This document shows, piece by piece, positions 26,935 to 35,171 of a stretch of 64,000 nucleotides of DNA. The notes under the pieces are model-generated. The model was not told the DNA's origin, did not search any database, and saw only the letters and a list, made by a program, of their open reading frames with translations. Position 1 is the first letter of the stretch. Each line of letters opens with the position of its first letter. Both the position numbers and the translations under genes were made by a program. This DNA is from JAKPAM01 sp047601745 (GTDB taxonomy: Bacteria > Pseudomonadota > Gammaproteobacteria > Burkholderiales > Burkholderiaceae_E): contig JASGIS010000001.1 of the NCBI GenBank assembly GCA_047601745.1, positions 372,001 through 436,000 on the forward strand. The letters run 5' to 3'.

Positions 26935-27315
26935 TCAGGATGGCATCGGCGGAGCGCGGGCCCACGCACGGGACCAGGCGTGGGACGTGCGGGCCGAACG
27001 AAAAAAGCGCGGCGGCATCGACGGCCACGGCGGAGCCGGCACGGACACGGCGAGACCGAGCGGCGGCAGGACCTTGGCCAGATGCACCGAGCAATAAGGG
27101 CAATCGTCGACGTGCACGGCGCCGGAAGACCGGCCGGATGATTTGTCGCCGTTCTCACGGCTCGACTCGACGACCCGGACACCGCCTTCGGCGCACAGGG
27201 TCACCCGGGCCGACGAGCCGTCGGCGGCGGCCAATGCGCGCGACACCGACGGCGCCGCAGCGACCATCAGCATCGACATCAGCGCCAGCCAGGCGAGCAT
27301 GCGGAGCGGTCTCAC
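26935..27315 (-). CDS. DUF2946 family protein
   Basis: About 121-126 residues (ATG at 27300 or GTG at 27315). A signal-like hydrophobic start (MLAWLALMSMLMVAAAP) and the CPYCSVH motif, which typifies DUF2946, are seen, followed by a Pro-rich end. Family members occur beside copper chaperones and copper receptors and are thought to take part in copper handling. Here it is 133 bp upstream of the PCu(A)C gene, same strand. Confidence 0.72.
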   Translation of the reverse strand: MRPLRMLAWLALMSMLMVAAAPSVSRALAAADGSSARVTLCAEGGVRVVESSRENGDKSSGRSSGAVHVDDCPYCSVHLAKVLPPLGLAVSVPAPPWPSMPPRFFRSARTSHAWSRAWARAPPMPS

Positions 27316-27521
27316 GCGGCGGATTCTAGCGGGAAACCTCGGCGGCCGGGCAGCCGTCACGCGTGGCGTGCGCATCCGAATCCCGCATTCACGCCGACGT
27401 CCGCGGGCCGGCCGTCGCCGGGCGAATCCCGAGGTGCCGGAGCAGTCGGCTCTCGGGTCCCGGCTCTGCCTCGCGAGCCGACGCGCGGCGCGGTACCGGA
27501 ATCTGTTCGACTTCCGGCCGC

Positions 27522-28427
27522 TCAACCGTTCTTCGACGCCGCCATCTGCTTGAGCATCAATTGCCGCAACAGCGCGTGCGCCGGATCGGCGTTGTGCCGC
27601 GGGTGCCAGGCGAGCAACAGCGGCTCGGGCTCGACCGCGAAGGCCAGCGGCAACACCTTCAACCCCACCGACGCCGCCATCGCGCGGGCCATGCGCTCGC
27701 CGAGGATGGCCACGAGATCGGACCGGGCCGCCACCAGCGCCGCGATGTTGGCCTGCGGCACGGTCAGCACGACCTCGCGCGCCAGGCCCAGCGCGGCCAG
27801 GGCGTCGTCGACCGGCGACGGTGCGCCGGGCCGGCGCTGCACGTCGACGTGCAGTTGCGCCGACAGCCGCTTCGCCGTCACGGCCCGCGTGCCCAACGGA
27901 TGATCGTGCCGCACCACCACGACGGGCTTCAGATCCATCAGGTGCAGCGTCTGCACCTCGGGCTCTCGCGGAAGGAAATGCCTGAGGTCCAGATCGATGC
28001 TGCCGTCGCGCAGCGTGGCGTCCTCCTCGGCCGTCTCCGGCAGGAAACGCAGCGTGGCCAGCGGCATGATCTGTCGCAGCGCCAGCGTCAACGAGGCGCC
28101 GAACGAGATCGAAACGCCTTCCGGCGCACGCACGACGAAGACGCGCTCGAGTTGCGCCAGCTCGGCCGACTTGTCGCGCGCCAGCATCGTCCGCCCCTGG
28201 GCCATCCATCGCGCCAACGGCTCGCGCAGTTCCTGCGCCCGCGGCGTGGGGACCAGGCGGCGGCCCGCGCGCACCAGCAGCGGATCGCCGAGCGCCTCGC
28301 GCAAGCGGGTCAGCGCATGGCTGGTGGCCGGCACGCTCAGGTGCAGCCGCTCGGCGGCGCCGGTGACGCTGCCGGCCTCGAGCACGGCGTCCAGCACCCG
28401 CAAGAGATTCAGATCGATGGATTGCAT
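27522..28427 (-). CDS. LysR-family regulator (NodD/LeuO-like)
   Basis: A 301-residue LysR protein opening MQSIDLNLLRVLDAVLEAG. The helix-turn-helix (GSVTGAAERLHLSVPATSH) and RRLVPTPRAQEL behind it are of the NodD/PcpR-like branch. It is divergent from an efflux-pump gene, with 121 bp between starts, a common regulator/exporter pair. It probably controls the pump in response to the pump's substrate. Confidence 0.87.
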   Translation of the reverse strand: MQSIDLNLLRVLDAVLEAGSVTGAAERLHLSVPATSHALTRLREALGDPLLVRAGRRLVPTPRAQELREPLARWMAQGRTMLARDKSAELAQLERVFVVRAPEGVSISFGASLTLALRQIMPLATLRFLPETAEEDATLRDGSIDLDLRHFLPREPEVQTLHLMDLKPVVVVRHDHPLGTRAVTAKRLSAQLHVDVQRRPGAPSPVDDALAALGLAREVVLTVPQANIAALVAARSDLVAILGERMARAMAASVGLKVLPLAFAVEPEPLLLAWHPRHNADPAHALLRQLMLKQMAASKNG

Positions 28428-28548
28428 ATCACGCAAATATTCGTTCTGAATATTGCACTGGTCAACAAGATCCGCGATCGCGAGACTGGGGCCCTGCCGC
28501 TGAACGCCGCTGCGCTCGCGGAGCCCATAACCCGATGCGCGGATCATC

Positions 28549-30015
28549 ATGACGCCCCCCTCGCCCCCTACGACCTTCGCCGCTCTCGTGCTGCTGCTCG
28601 TGCTGTCCGGCCTGGACCAGACCATCCTGTCCACGATGTTGCCGAGCATCGCCGCCTCGCTCGGCGGGCGCGATCTCGCGCCCTGGGTGTTCTCGGCCTA
28701 CCTGATGGCCTCCACGGCCGTCATCCCCTTGTACGGCAAGCTCGCCGATCGCTTCGGCACGCGGCCGCTGCTGCTGACCAGCACCACCTTGTTCGCGCTG
28801 GGCTCGCTGGCCTGCGCCGAAGCCGGCGACATGCGCTCGCTGGTGGCGGCGCGGGCACTGCAGGGCCTGGGCGGCGGCGGGCTGATGACGCTGACGATGC
28901 TGGCCGTCGCGGCGCTCTACCCGCTGACCGAACGCGGCCGGCGCATGGGCCTGCTCGGCGCCGCCTTCGGCCTGAGCACGCTGGCGGGCCCGCTGATCGG
29001 CGCGTTGCTGCTCGACGCACTGCCGTGGACCTGGGCCTTCCTGCTGAACATTCCGGGCGCGCTGCTGGCCCTGGTGGTGCTGGCGCGGGCCGACTTCGGC
29101 GTCATGCGCTCCCATCCGATGCCGCTGGACTGGCGAGGCGCCGCGCTGCTGTCCGGCGGACTGGTCGTGCTGCTGCTCGCCATCCGCAGCGCGACCGATG
29201 CGGCGGACGGCTCGCTGCTGCCGAGGACGCTGATCGCCGCGTTGCCGGTCGGCATGCCGCCCGCTCTGCCTCTGGCGCTGGCAGCCGGTGCGATGCTGGC
29301 GGCCTGGTTGATCGTCGAGCGCCGTGCCGCCGATCCCATCGTTCATCTGGCGCTGTTCGCGCGCCGGCCGTTCGCGGTGGTTTCGCTGCTGTCGGCGCTG
29401 TCGGGCGTCATGATGTTCGCCGCCGTGGTCTTCGTACCGCTGTTCCTGCAGCAAGGGCTGGGGCTGAGTCCGACGCGCTCGGCATTGGCCACGCTGCCGC
29501 TGATGCTGGGCATCACGATCGGCGGCCAAGTCGCGGGCCGCATGCTGCGCGACGGAACGGCGCCGAGCCGCGTGACGGCCTTCGCGGCCTTGGGACTGAA
29601 CCTGGGTTTCGCGCTGCTGGTGGCGGCGCTGCACTGGCTGCCGGCGCACGGCGCGCTGCCGACGAGCTTGGGCGTGGCCGTCGCGCTGGCGCCGACCGGC
29701 CTGGGGCTGGGTTTGCTGTTTCCGTTGATCAGCGTGGTCGCGCAACGCAGCGCGCCGCCGCGGCAACTGGGCATGGCCACGGCGATGCCGGTCATGCTGC
29801 GGGCGCTCGGAGGAGCGTTCGGGGTCGCGCTGTTCGGCGAACTGCTGCGCCACCACATGGCCTCGGCGATGGCGGCCGGGCTGCATTCCCGGCATGAAGC
29901 GATGCTGGCGTTCGCCGGCGGCACGGCCCGGATCGCCGGTTTCGCAGCGGCGGCGGCGCTGACCGCCTTGCTCGCTTCGCGCGGATTGGCCGGCCCGCGC
30001 CCCCGACACGGCTGA
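28549..30015 (+). CDS. DHA2-type (EmrB/QacA) MFS efflux pump
   Basis: A 488-residue protein with about fourteen helices. LSGLDQTILSTMLPSIA in helix 1 and GKLADRFGTRPLLL after helix 2 are diagnostic for the drug:H+ antiporter-2 group; ALQGLGGGGLMTL matches motif C-like sequence. It should expel toxic organic compounds. No EmrA-type partner is adjacent. The ATG has no strong ribosome site (ATGCGCGGATCATC). The LysR gene is divergent. Confidence 0.88.
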   Translation: MTPPSPPTTFAALVLLLVLSGLDQTILSTMLPSIAASLGGRDLAPWVFSAYLMASTAVIPLYGKLADRFGTRPLLLTSTTLFALGSLACAEAGDMRSLVAARALQGLGGGGLMTLTMLAVAALYPLTERGRRMGLLGAAFGLSTLAGPLIGALLLDALPWTWAFLLNIPGALLALVVLARADFGVMRSHPMPLDWRGAALLSGGLVVLLLAIRSATDAADGSLLPRTLIAALPVGMPPALPLALAAGAMLAAWLIVERRAADPIVHLALFARRPFAVVSLLSALSGVMMFAAVVFVPLFLQQGLGLSPTRSALATLPLMLGITIGGQVAGRMLRDGTAPSRVTAFAALGLNLGFALLVAALHWLPAHGALPTSLGVAVALAPTGLGLGLLFPLISVVAQRSAPPRQLGMATAMPVMLRALGGAFGVALFGELLRHHMASAMAAGLHSRHEAMLAFAGGTARIAGFAAAAALTALLASRGLAGPRPRHG

Positions 30016-30054
30016 AGACCACGCGAAAACAGTCTTCCGTTCGCGGCGAACTGA

Positions 30055-30083
30055 AGTATGATGTTTTTAAAAATAATCATACT
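30055..30083 (+). promoter_or_regulatory. NikR-like palindrome before the TonB receptor
   Basis: AGTATGAT (30055-30062) and ATCATACT (30076-30083) are perfect 8-bp inverted arms around an AT-only core of 13 bp except one G. The inner half-sites read GTATGA-N15-TCATAC. The E. coli NikR operator is GTATGA-N16-TCATAC, so this differs by one base of spacing. The palindrome ends 8 bp before the TonB-receptor ATG, where a repressor would block expression. The AT-rich island is unique within several kb. Confidence 0.6.
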
Positions 30084-30091
30084 AAAACGCC

Positions 30092-32113
30092 ATGGCACGC
30101 TCTCCTCGTCCCACCCGCCTCGCCCGCCGTCCCGTCGTCCTTGCGATCTGCCTGTGTTCGACCCCGGCATTCGCGCAGGCCGAACGCGAGTTGAGCGCCG
30201 TCGAGATCAAGGGCCAGTCCACCAGCGTCGCGAGCGCCGCCTTCTCGTCGACCCGACTGGATGCCGGAGAGATCCGCGAGCAGAAGGTCCAGCAGGTCCA
30301 GCAACTGTTCCGCAACGTGCCCGGCATGAACCTGAGCAACCTCGGGCTGACCGGCGTCGCCGACAACATGGTGTTGCGCGGTTTCAGCGGCGGCGGCCAC
30401 GGCGGGGACATCGGCTTCGTCGTCGACGGCATCGCGCTGAACGAAGCGATGTCCCACGCCGACGGCTACGGCGACCTGAACGTCATCGTTCCGCTCGAAC
30501 TGGACGACATGACGGTGTTCCGCGGCCCGGTATCGGCGCTCTACGGCAACTACAACCGCGCCGGCGTCGTCACGTTGCAGACCCGCCGTGGAGGCGAGTA
30601 CCGCAACGCCGACCTGGCGATCGGCAACCACCGGACGCTGGATGCGCAATTCGCCGGCGGCTTCAAGATCGATGATCGGCAGCATCTGAATCTGGCCGCC
30701 CAGGCCTTCCGCTCGGACGGATTCCGTCCGCAGTCCGACGGCGAGCGCTACACGCTGTCGGGCCGTTACGCGCTCAAGGCCACGCCCGATCTGGAAATCG
30801 CCGTCTCGGTGCGAGCCCATCAGGCCAGCGCGAACAATCCGGGTTACCTGACCGCCGACCAGTTCTACTCGGATCCTTATGGCATCGATCGGCGAATGAA
30901 GAACGACGGTGCCCGAAAGAATTTCTATACGCTGAGGGCCGACGTCAACTACCGGTTGTCGTCCGAGCTGAAGCTGCTGACCTACCTGTACGCGACGCAG
31001 CAGGATTTCACGCGCTGGTTCACGCGCGGCGCGGCGACGGCGGCAAGCTGGTCGCAGCGCGAAGAGACCTACGATCGCGACGTCTTCGGCGCCGGCTTCA
31101 ATCTGAACGGCCGGCATGCGACGGGCATCGGCACGCTGTCCTGGGTCGCGGGCATCGAGACGATCCGCGAGCGCACCGACTACCTGAAGTACGAGAACAC
31201 CGATTTTCGTCGCCGGGTCGGCACGGCCGACTACGATCGCCAGTTCACGCTGAACAACGTCGCGGCGTTCGCCGAGGTGGGGCTGGTCGTTCACCCGCTG
31301 TTCCAGCCCACCGTCGGCATACGCCACGATCGATTCACCGGCGAGTGCCGGTTGCGCGGGCCGGAGCTGATGACCGATCCGTGTGATGCGCTGCCCGACG
31401 TCGACCACACGAGCCCGAAACTGGGCCTGCGCTCGCGCGTGCACGAACGGGTCGAACTGCGAACGAGCTGGACCGAGGGGTTCGCGCTGGCCAGCGAGAT
31501 GTCGAAATACGCATTGGGCAACAGCCGCGTTTCCCCCAACATCTTTCGCCAGACGGAGATCGGCGCCAACATCAAGCTGGCTCGCGGGTTGACGGTGGAC
31601 GTCGCCGCTTATCGCCTTCGATCTTCGGACGAGATCACGATGATCGCCGCCGGCGAGTACCTCAACTCCGGCAGCACGCGCCGCACCGGTGTCGAGCTCA
31701 GCGCGCTGTGGCTGCCCGCACCGAGCTTCGACCTGTCGGTCGCTTATGGCAGCGCGAACAGCCGCGTGCTGAGCAACGCCGATCCGGACCTGGTCGGCAA
31801 GCGCGTCATGGCGGTACCGCGGATGACGTCGACGGTCACCGCGAACTGGCGGCCGGTCGCCGGCTGGCAGGGCACGGTCATCTGGCGCAAGGTCGGCGAC
31901 TATGCGGTGGACGCGGCCAACACGCAGGACTATCCGGGCTACCAGCGCTGGGATCTGGCACTGTCCCATACGTTTCCCGGGACCAAGCCGATCACCGTCT
32001 ACGCGGCGATCGACAACGTGACCGGCAAGGCCTATGCGACCAGCGTCAGCACGGTCGGCTATGCGACCGGCGCTCCGCGCATATTCAGGGTGGGCACGCA
32101 ATTGAGCTTCTGA
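30092..32113 (+). CDS. TonB-dependent outer-membrane receptor (putative metal receptor)
   Basis: A 673-residue receptor. The signal ends AFAQ, and a plug domain follows (VEIKGQSTSVAS; QQLFRNVPGMNLSNLG; FVVDGIALNE; VFRGPVSALYG), then a 22-strand barrel ending RIFRVGTQLSF with a terminal Phe, as required for BAM insertion. It would import a chelated metal or siderophore with energy from TonB-ExbBD (not in the window). A NikR-like palindrome in its promoter and the czcCBA cluster downstream suggest nickel or another divalent metal. A copper role is an alternative because copper genes lie 3 kb upstream. Confidence 0.88.
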   Translation: MARSPRPTRLARRPVVLAICLCSTPAFAQAERELSAVEIKGQSTSVASAAFSSTRLDAGEIREQKVQQVQQLFRNVPGMNLSNLGLTGVADNMVLRGFSGGGHGGDIGFVVDGIALNEAMSHADGYGDLNVIVPLELDDMTVFRGPVSALYGNYNRAGVVTLQTRRGGEYRNADLAIGNHRTLDAQFAGGFKIDDRQHLNLAAQAFRSDGFRPQSDGERYTLSGRYALKATPDLEIAVSVRAHQASANNPGYLTADQFYSDPYGIDRRMKNDGARKNFYTLRADVNYRLSSELKLLTYLYATQQDFTRWFTRGAATAASWSQREETYDRDVFGAGFNLNGRHATGIGTLSWVAGIETIRERTDYLKYENTDFRRRVGTADYDRQFTLNNVAAFAEVGLVVHPLFQPTVGIRHDRFTGECRLRGPELMTDPCDALPDVDHTSPKLGLRSRVHERVELRTSWTEGFALASEMSKYALGNSRVSPNIFRQTEIGANIKLARGLTVDVAAYRLRSSDEITMIAAGEYLNSGSTRRTGVELSALWLPAPSFDLSVAYGSANSRVLSNADPDLVGKRVMAVPRMTSTVTANWRPVAGWQGTVIWRKVGDYAVDAANTQDYPGYQRWDLALSHTFPGTKPITVYAAIDNVTGKAYATSVSTVGYATGAPRIFRVGTQLSF

Positions 32114-32229
32114 CGTGCGTCGGCCCGCGTCGGATGGACTGGTCGACATGACCGTTTTGTCATCTTCCGGCAAGCATCGCGTCGCCGGCCCGCCCGCACA
32201 ATGCGCCGGTCCCGTTCTCCTGCGCGACC

Positions 32230-33783
32230 ATGCCACGGCCGGCCCTTCTCGCCCTGGCCGCCTGCGCGCTGATCCCGATCGGCGCGGCGGCCGACGACCT
32301 TCACCTGCGCTTCGCTCCGACTGTGCCCGTCGCCGATGTTTTCGTCGCCGGCGTCCCGGCCGCAGCCGATGACGCGGCCCATGGATCCGATCCGTCCGGT
32401 ATGCCGGTCGTCGACCTCGATCAGGCGATCGATCGCGCCGTCGAACACAACCCGGCACTGAAGTCGGCACGCTACGAATCGGCGTCGGCCGACGCGCTGC
32501 GCGAGCAGGCGGCACTCAGGCCGAACCCGACGCTGTCCGTCGATCACCAGCGGGTGCCGGGCGGCAACCGGGCCAACGGTAGCTCGCTGAGCATCCCGCT
32601 CGAACTCGGCGGCAAGCGGCAGGCGCGCATCGACGCGGCCGACGCCTGGACGCGCGCGGTCGGCGCGGAACTCGACGAGCGCCGCGCGCAATTGCGCGCC
32701 GACGTGATCCGAACGTACTTCGACGTGCTGGCCGCGCAGGATCGCGTCGACCTGGCGCGCGCGTCGATCGCCACCGCGGACCGCGCGACCGACGTCGCCC
32801 GCCGGCGCGTGCAGGCCGGCCGCGTGTCGCCGGTCGACGAAGCGCGCGCCCGGGCGGCCGAAGCCTCGGCACGGATCGAGTTCGGCCAGGCCGAGACCGA
32901 CCTGGCCGTCGCGCGACAACGACTGGCGGCGCTGTGGGGCGAAACGGGGCCGGCGCCGTTCATCGCCCGGCTGCCGTCCGCGCCGCCGATGGCGGCCGTC
33001 GACGCCGCCGAGGTCGCGACTCGCGGCCCCGCGCCGGCACCGACGACGGCGGACGCCGCGAGCGCATCGGCGGATGCCACGAGCGTGTCGACGAACGCCG
33101 CGGGCACATCAACCGACGCCGCGGGCATATCGGCCGGCGCCGCCGATGCGCCGCCCGCCCCGCTGCTCGCGCGGATCGCCGACGCGCCGCCGATGCGGCG
33201 GGCCCGCGCGCAGATCGACCAGCGCCGGGCGCAATGGCGGCTCGAACGCAGCCGGGCGATCCCCGAGACCGCATTGACGCTGGGCACCGCCACGCTGATC
33301 GAGAACGGCTGGCGCACGAACCAGATCGGCGTCTCGGTGAGCGTGCCGATCTTCGACCGCAACCAGGGCGCGATCCGCGACGCGTCGGTGCGCACCAGCC
33401 AGGCGATGCAGGAAGCGGCGGCGATCGAACACGCGCTGAGAGCCGAGCTGATGCAGAGCTGGACGCGCTGGCGCAGCGCGCAGCGGCAGATCGCGCTGGC
33501 GCGCGAGGGCGTCGTCGAGCGAGGCGCGCGAACGCTGGAAGCGACGACGCGCGGCTTCGAGCTCGGCAAGTTCAGCTTCCTCGACGTGCTGGACGCGCAG
33601 CGCACGCTGTTCGCCGGCCGCGCCCAGTTGCTGCGCGCGACCGCCGAGGCCTGGCAGGCGCGCGCCGACATCGAGCGCCTGCTCGGCGGCCCGGTTTCCG
33701 ATCCGGTGGTGCCGTCCGCCATGCCCTCCGCGTCGGCGCCGTCCGCCGTTCCCTCCGCATCGGCGCCGCCGTCCGCGCGTTGA
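32230..33783 (+). CDS. czcC: CzcC-like outer-membrane factor (TolC family)
   Basis: A 517-residue outer-membrane channel of a heavy-metal RND efflux system. A signal peptide (LLALAACALIPIGAAA), the two TolC-type helical halves (LDQAIDRAVEHNPAL at about 65; a second one around 325-480) and LGKFSFLDVLDAQRTL are seen. Between the halves, about residues 270-312, lies a low-complexity stretch of Ala, Ser, Thr and Asp (ASADATSVSTNAAGTS) not expected in the family; the C terminus is also a Ser/Ala/Pro repeat. czcB starts 36 bp on. It is 116 bp behind the TonB receptor and possibly co-transcribed. Confidence 0.87.
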   Translation: MPRPALLALAACALIPIGAAADDLHLRFAPTVPVADVFVAGVPAAADDAAHGSDPSGMPVVDLDQAIDRAVEHNPALKSARYESASADALREQAALRPNPTLSVDHQRVPGGNRANGSSLSIPLELGGKRQARIDAADAWTRAVGAELDERRAQLRADVIRTYFDVLAAQDRVDLARASIATADRATDVARRRVQAGRVSPVDEARARAAEASARIEFGQAETDLAVARQRLAALWGETGPAPFIARLPSAPPMAAVDAAEVATRGPAPAPTTADAASASADATSVSTNAAGTSTDAAGISAGAADAPPAPLLARIADAPPMRRARAQIDQRRAQWRLERSRAIPETALTLGTATLIENGWRTNQIGVSVSVPIFDRNQGAIRDASVRTSQAMQEAAAIEHALRAELMQSWTRWRSAQRQIALAREGVVERGARTLEATTRGFELGKFSFLDVLDAQRTLFAGRAQLLRATAEAWQARADIERLLGGPVSDPVVPSAMPSASAPSAVPSASAPPSAR

Positions 33784-33819
33784 GGCCGCAACCCGCCCGT
33801 TGAACAAGGAACCCCGCCG

Positions 33820-35133
33820 ATGCCATCGGATCCGCCCGGCCGATCCCGCCAACGCCTCGCCATCGCGCTGATCGCCGTCGTGACCGCGGTGCTGGCGGCC
33901 CTGATCGTCTGGCCGCGGCACGACGACGGTGGGCATGATCACGCGGCAGGAGGCGCGCAGGCCGATGGCCACGCCCATGCCGATGGCCGCGCGCAGGCCG
34001 ACGATCGCACCGATGCCGACGGTCGAACCCATGCCGACGGCCAGCCCCCGGCCGGCGGTTCTCCCAACGCCGAGGCAGGCGGCACGATCGAACCATCCCC
34101 CCCGCAGCGCCTGGTCCGCCTCGACGACGCGCAGCGCGCGGCGGCGGGCATCGGCGTCGAGCCGGCCCGGCTCACGCCGATCGATGCGACGGTCACGCTG
34201 CCCGGCGAGATCCGGCTCGACGAGGACCGCACCGCGCACGTGGTCGCGCGGGTCGCCGGCATCGTGCAGAGCGTGCAGGTGCTGCTCGGCCAGTCGGTCG
34301 CCAAGGGCCAGGTGCTGGCGGTCATCGCCAGCCCGGCGGTCTCGGACATGCGCGCGTCGCTGCGCTCGGCGCTGCAGCGCCAGGCGCTGGCCGGCAAGAC
34401 GCTCGAGCGCGAGAAGCGGCTGTGGGCCGAGCGGATCTCGGCCGAGCAGGACTATCTGCAGGCGCAGGCCGACTACCAGGCGGCGAGCATCGATGCCGAC
34501 AACGCGCGGCTCAGGCTCGAGGCGTTCGACATCGCGCCGTCGATCGGCGCCGGCAACCGCTTCGAGCTGCGCGCGCCGTTCGCCGGCATCGTGCTGGCCA
34601 AACACGCGACGCTCGGCGAACACGTCGGCGAGGAATCGAACGTCTACACGATCGCCGACCTGTCGTCGGTGTGGGCGACGTTCAACGTCACGGCCGCCGA
34701 CCTGGCCGCGGTCAAGCTCGGCGCGCCGGCCACCGTGACCGCATCGGCGCTGCAGGCCAGCGCGCACGGCAAGGTCTCGTACATCGGCAGCCTGATCGGC
34801 GAGGCGACGCGCATGGCCGTCGCGCACGTGACGCTGGCGAACCCGGACGGCGCGTGGCGCCCGGGCCTGTTCGTCGACGTCGCCGTCCAGGCCGGCCGGC
34901 GCCGCGACGTGCTGATGGTGCCCGACGAAGCGATCCAGACCGTCGACGGGCGCCCGCAGGTATTCGTCGAGACGCGCGACGGCTTCGTCGCGCGGCCGGT
35001 ACGCACCGGCGCCGGCGACGGCCCGCGCATCGAGATCGTCGAAGGCCTGGCGGCCGGCGAGCGCGTGGCCGCGACCAACGCCTTCGTGCTGCGCAGCGAG
35101 CTGGACAAGCAGAACGCGTCGCACGGCCATTAG
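33820..35133 (+). CDS. czcB: CzcB-like periplasmic adaptor
   Basis: A 437-residue membrane-fusion protein with AAGGAA before the ATG. A membrane anchor (about 13-30) is followed by a His/Asp-rich stretch (HDDGGHDHAAGG, then repeats like HADGRAQADDRTDADGR) that could bind metal. The barrel/lipoyl/hairpin parts follow: VARVAGIVQSVQVLLGQSV, then ISAEQDYLQAQADYQAA, then APFAGIVLAKHATLGEHV. It would link CzcA to CzcC across the periplasm. The C terminus is again His-containing (NASHGH). czcA starts 38 bp downstream. Confidence 0.9.
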   Translation: MPSDPPGRSRQRLAIALIAVVTAVLAALIVWPRHDDGGHDHAAGGAQADGHAHADGRAQADDRTDADGRTHADGQPPAGGSPNAEAGGTIEPSPPQRLVRLDDAQRAAAGIGVEPARLTPIDATVTLPGEIRLDEDRTAHVVARVAGIVQSVQVLLGQSVAKGQVLAVIASPAVSDMRASLRSALQRQALAGKTLEREKRLWAERISAEQDYLQAQADYQAASIDADNARLRLEAFDIAPSIGAGNRFELRAPFAGIVLAKHATLGEHVGEESNVYTIADLSSVWATFNVTAADLAAVKLGAPATVTASALQASAHGKVSYIGSLIGEATRMAVAHVTLANPDGAWRPGLFVDVAVQAGRRRDVLMVPDEAIQTVDGRPQVFVETRDGFVARPVRTGAGDGPRIEIVEGLAAGERVAATNAFVLRSELDKQNASHGH

Positions 35134-35171
35134 CGCCCGTCGGCCCGAAGATCGAACCCGAGACCGAGTCC

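Noticed and set aside
30055..30083. Palindrome before the TonB receptor as a Fur box
   Set aside because: It lacks the GATAAT-type hexamer pattern of Fur sites; GTATGA/TCATAC half-sites fit NikR better.
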